Shown here one piece after another: positions 5,330 to 5,338 of a DNA stretch of 5,338 nucleotides. A program made the translations under genes and the position numbers. The DNA lies in the NCBI GenBank assembly GCA_003545125.1, contig DQCI01000054.1, forward strand, positions 2,866 through 8,203, given 5' to 3'. The notes under the pieces are model-generated. The model worked only from the letters and a program-made list of their open reading frames with translations, did no database searches and was not told the DNA's origin. Each line of letters begins with the position of its first letter. Position 1 is the stretch's first letter. Origin of the DNA: Paracoccaceae bacterium. GTDB lineage: Bacteria > Pseudomonadota > Alphaproteobacteria > Rhodobacterales > Rhodobacteraceae.

Positions 5330-5338
5330 CGGGGGTTA

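Overview
The window reads as chromosomal DNA from a high-GC alphaproteobacterium, most likely of the Rhodobacterales. The main reason is a stand-alone F0 operon in the order atpI-atpB-atpE-atpF'-atpF, with paired b' and b subunits and no F1 genes, an arrangement known from the Rhodospirillum/Rhodobacter group. The c subunit (loop RNP, proton-binding E61) and the signal-peptide-like N-terminus of subunit b fit the same assignment. No tool was run, so family names rest on motifs read by eye.

Layout. (1) Positions 1-512, minus strand: the first 170 residues of a DEAD-box RNA helicase of the RhlE type, cut off by the window edge just after its DEAD motif. (2) Positions 513-891: a gene-free stretch with a hairpin in the helicase leader and a TTGAC inverted repeat. 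(3) Positions 892-2462: three small accessory genes. The first is a 213-residue plus-strand protein whose first 80 residues carry the conserved core of the phage Mu gpF / SPP1 gp7 (MuF) head-protein domain, followed by an unrecognised, probably beta-rich tail. The second is a 102-residue membrane protein on the minus strand whose 3' end overlaps the first gene by 8 bp. The third is a divergently transcribed 167-residue single-pass membrane protein. (4) Positions 2463-2616: a convergent junction with a short palindrome and a strong hairpin that probably works as a bidirectional terminator. (5) Positions 2617-5288, minus strand: the F0 operon, with a candidate promoter at the right edge.

The F0 genes together encode the membrane rotor and stator of ATP synthase. 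AtpI helps assembly, subunit a and the c ring form the proton path, and b and b' form the peripheral stalk. A stable hairpin between atpE and atpF' is well placed to raise c-subunit expression over b and b'.

The least ordinary part is the accessory segment. An orphan MuF-like protein without any phage structural genes, lying tail to tail with a small multi-pass membrane protein, could be a domesticated phage remnant or an uncharacterised effector-type locus. The sequence shows the domain and the overlap; the functional pairing is inference only.
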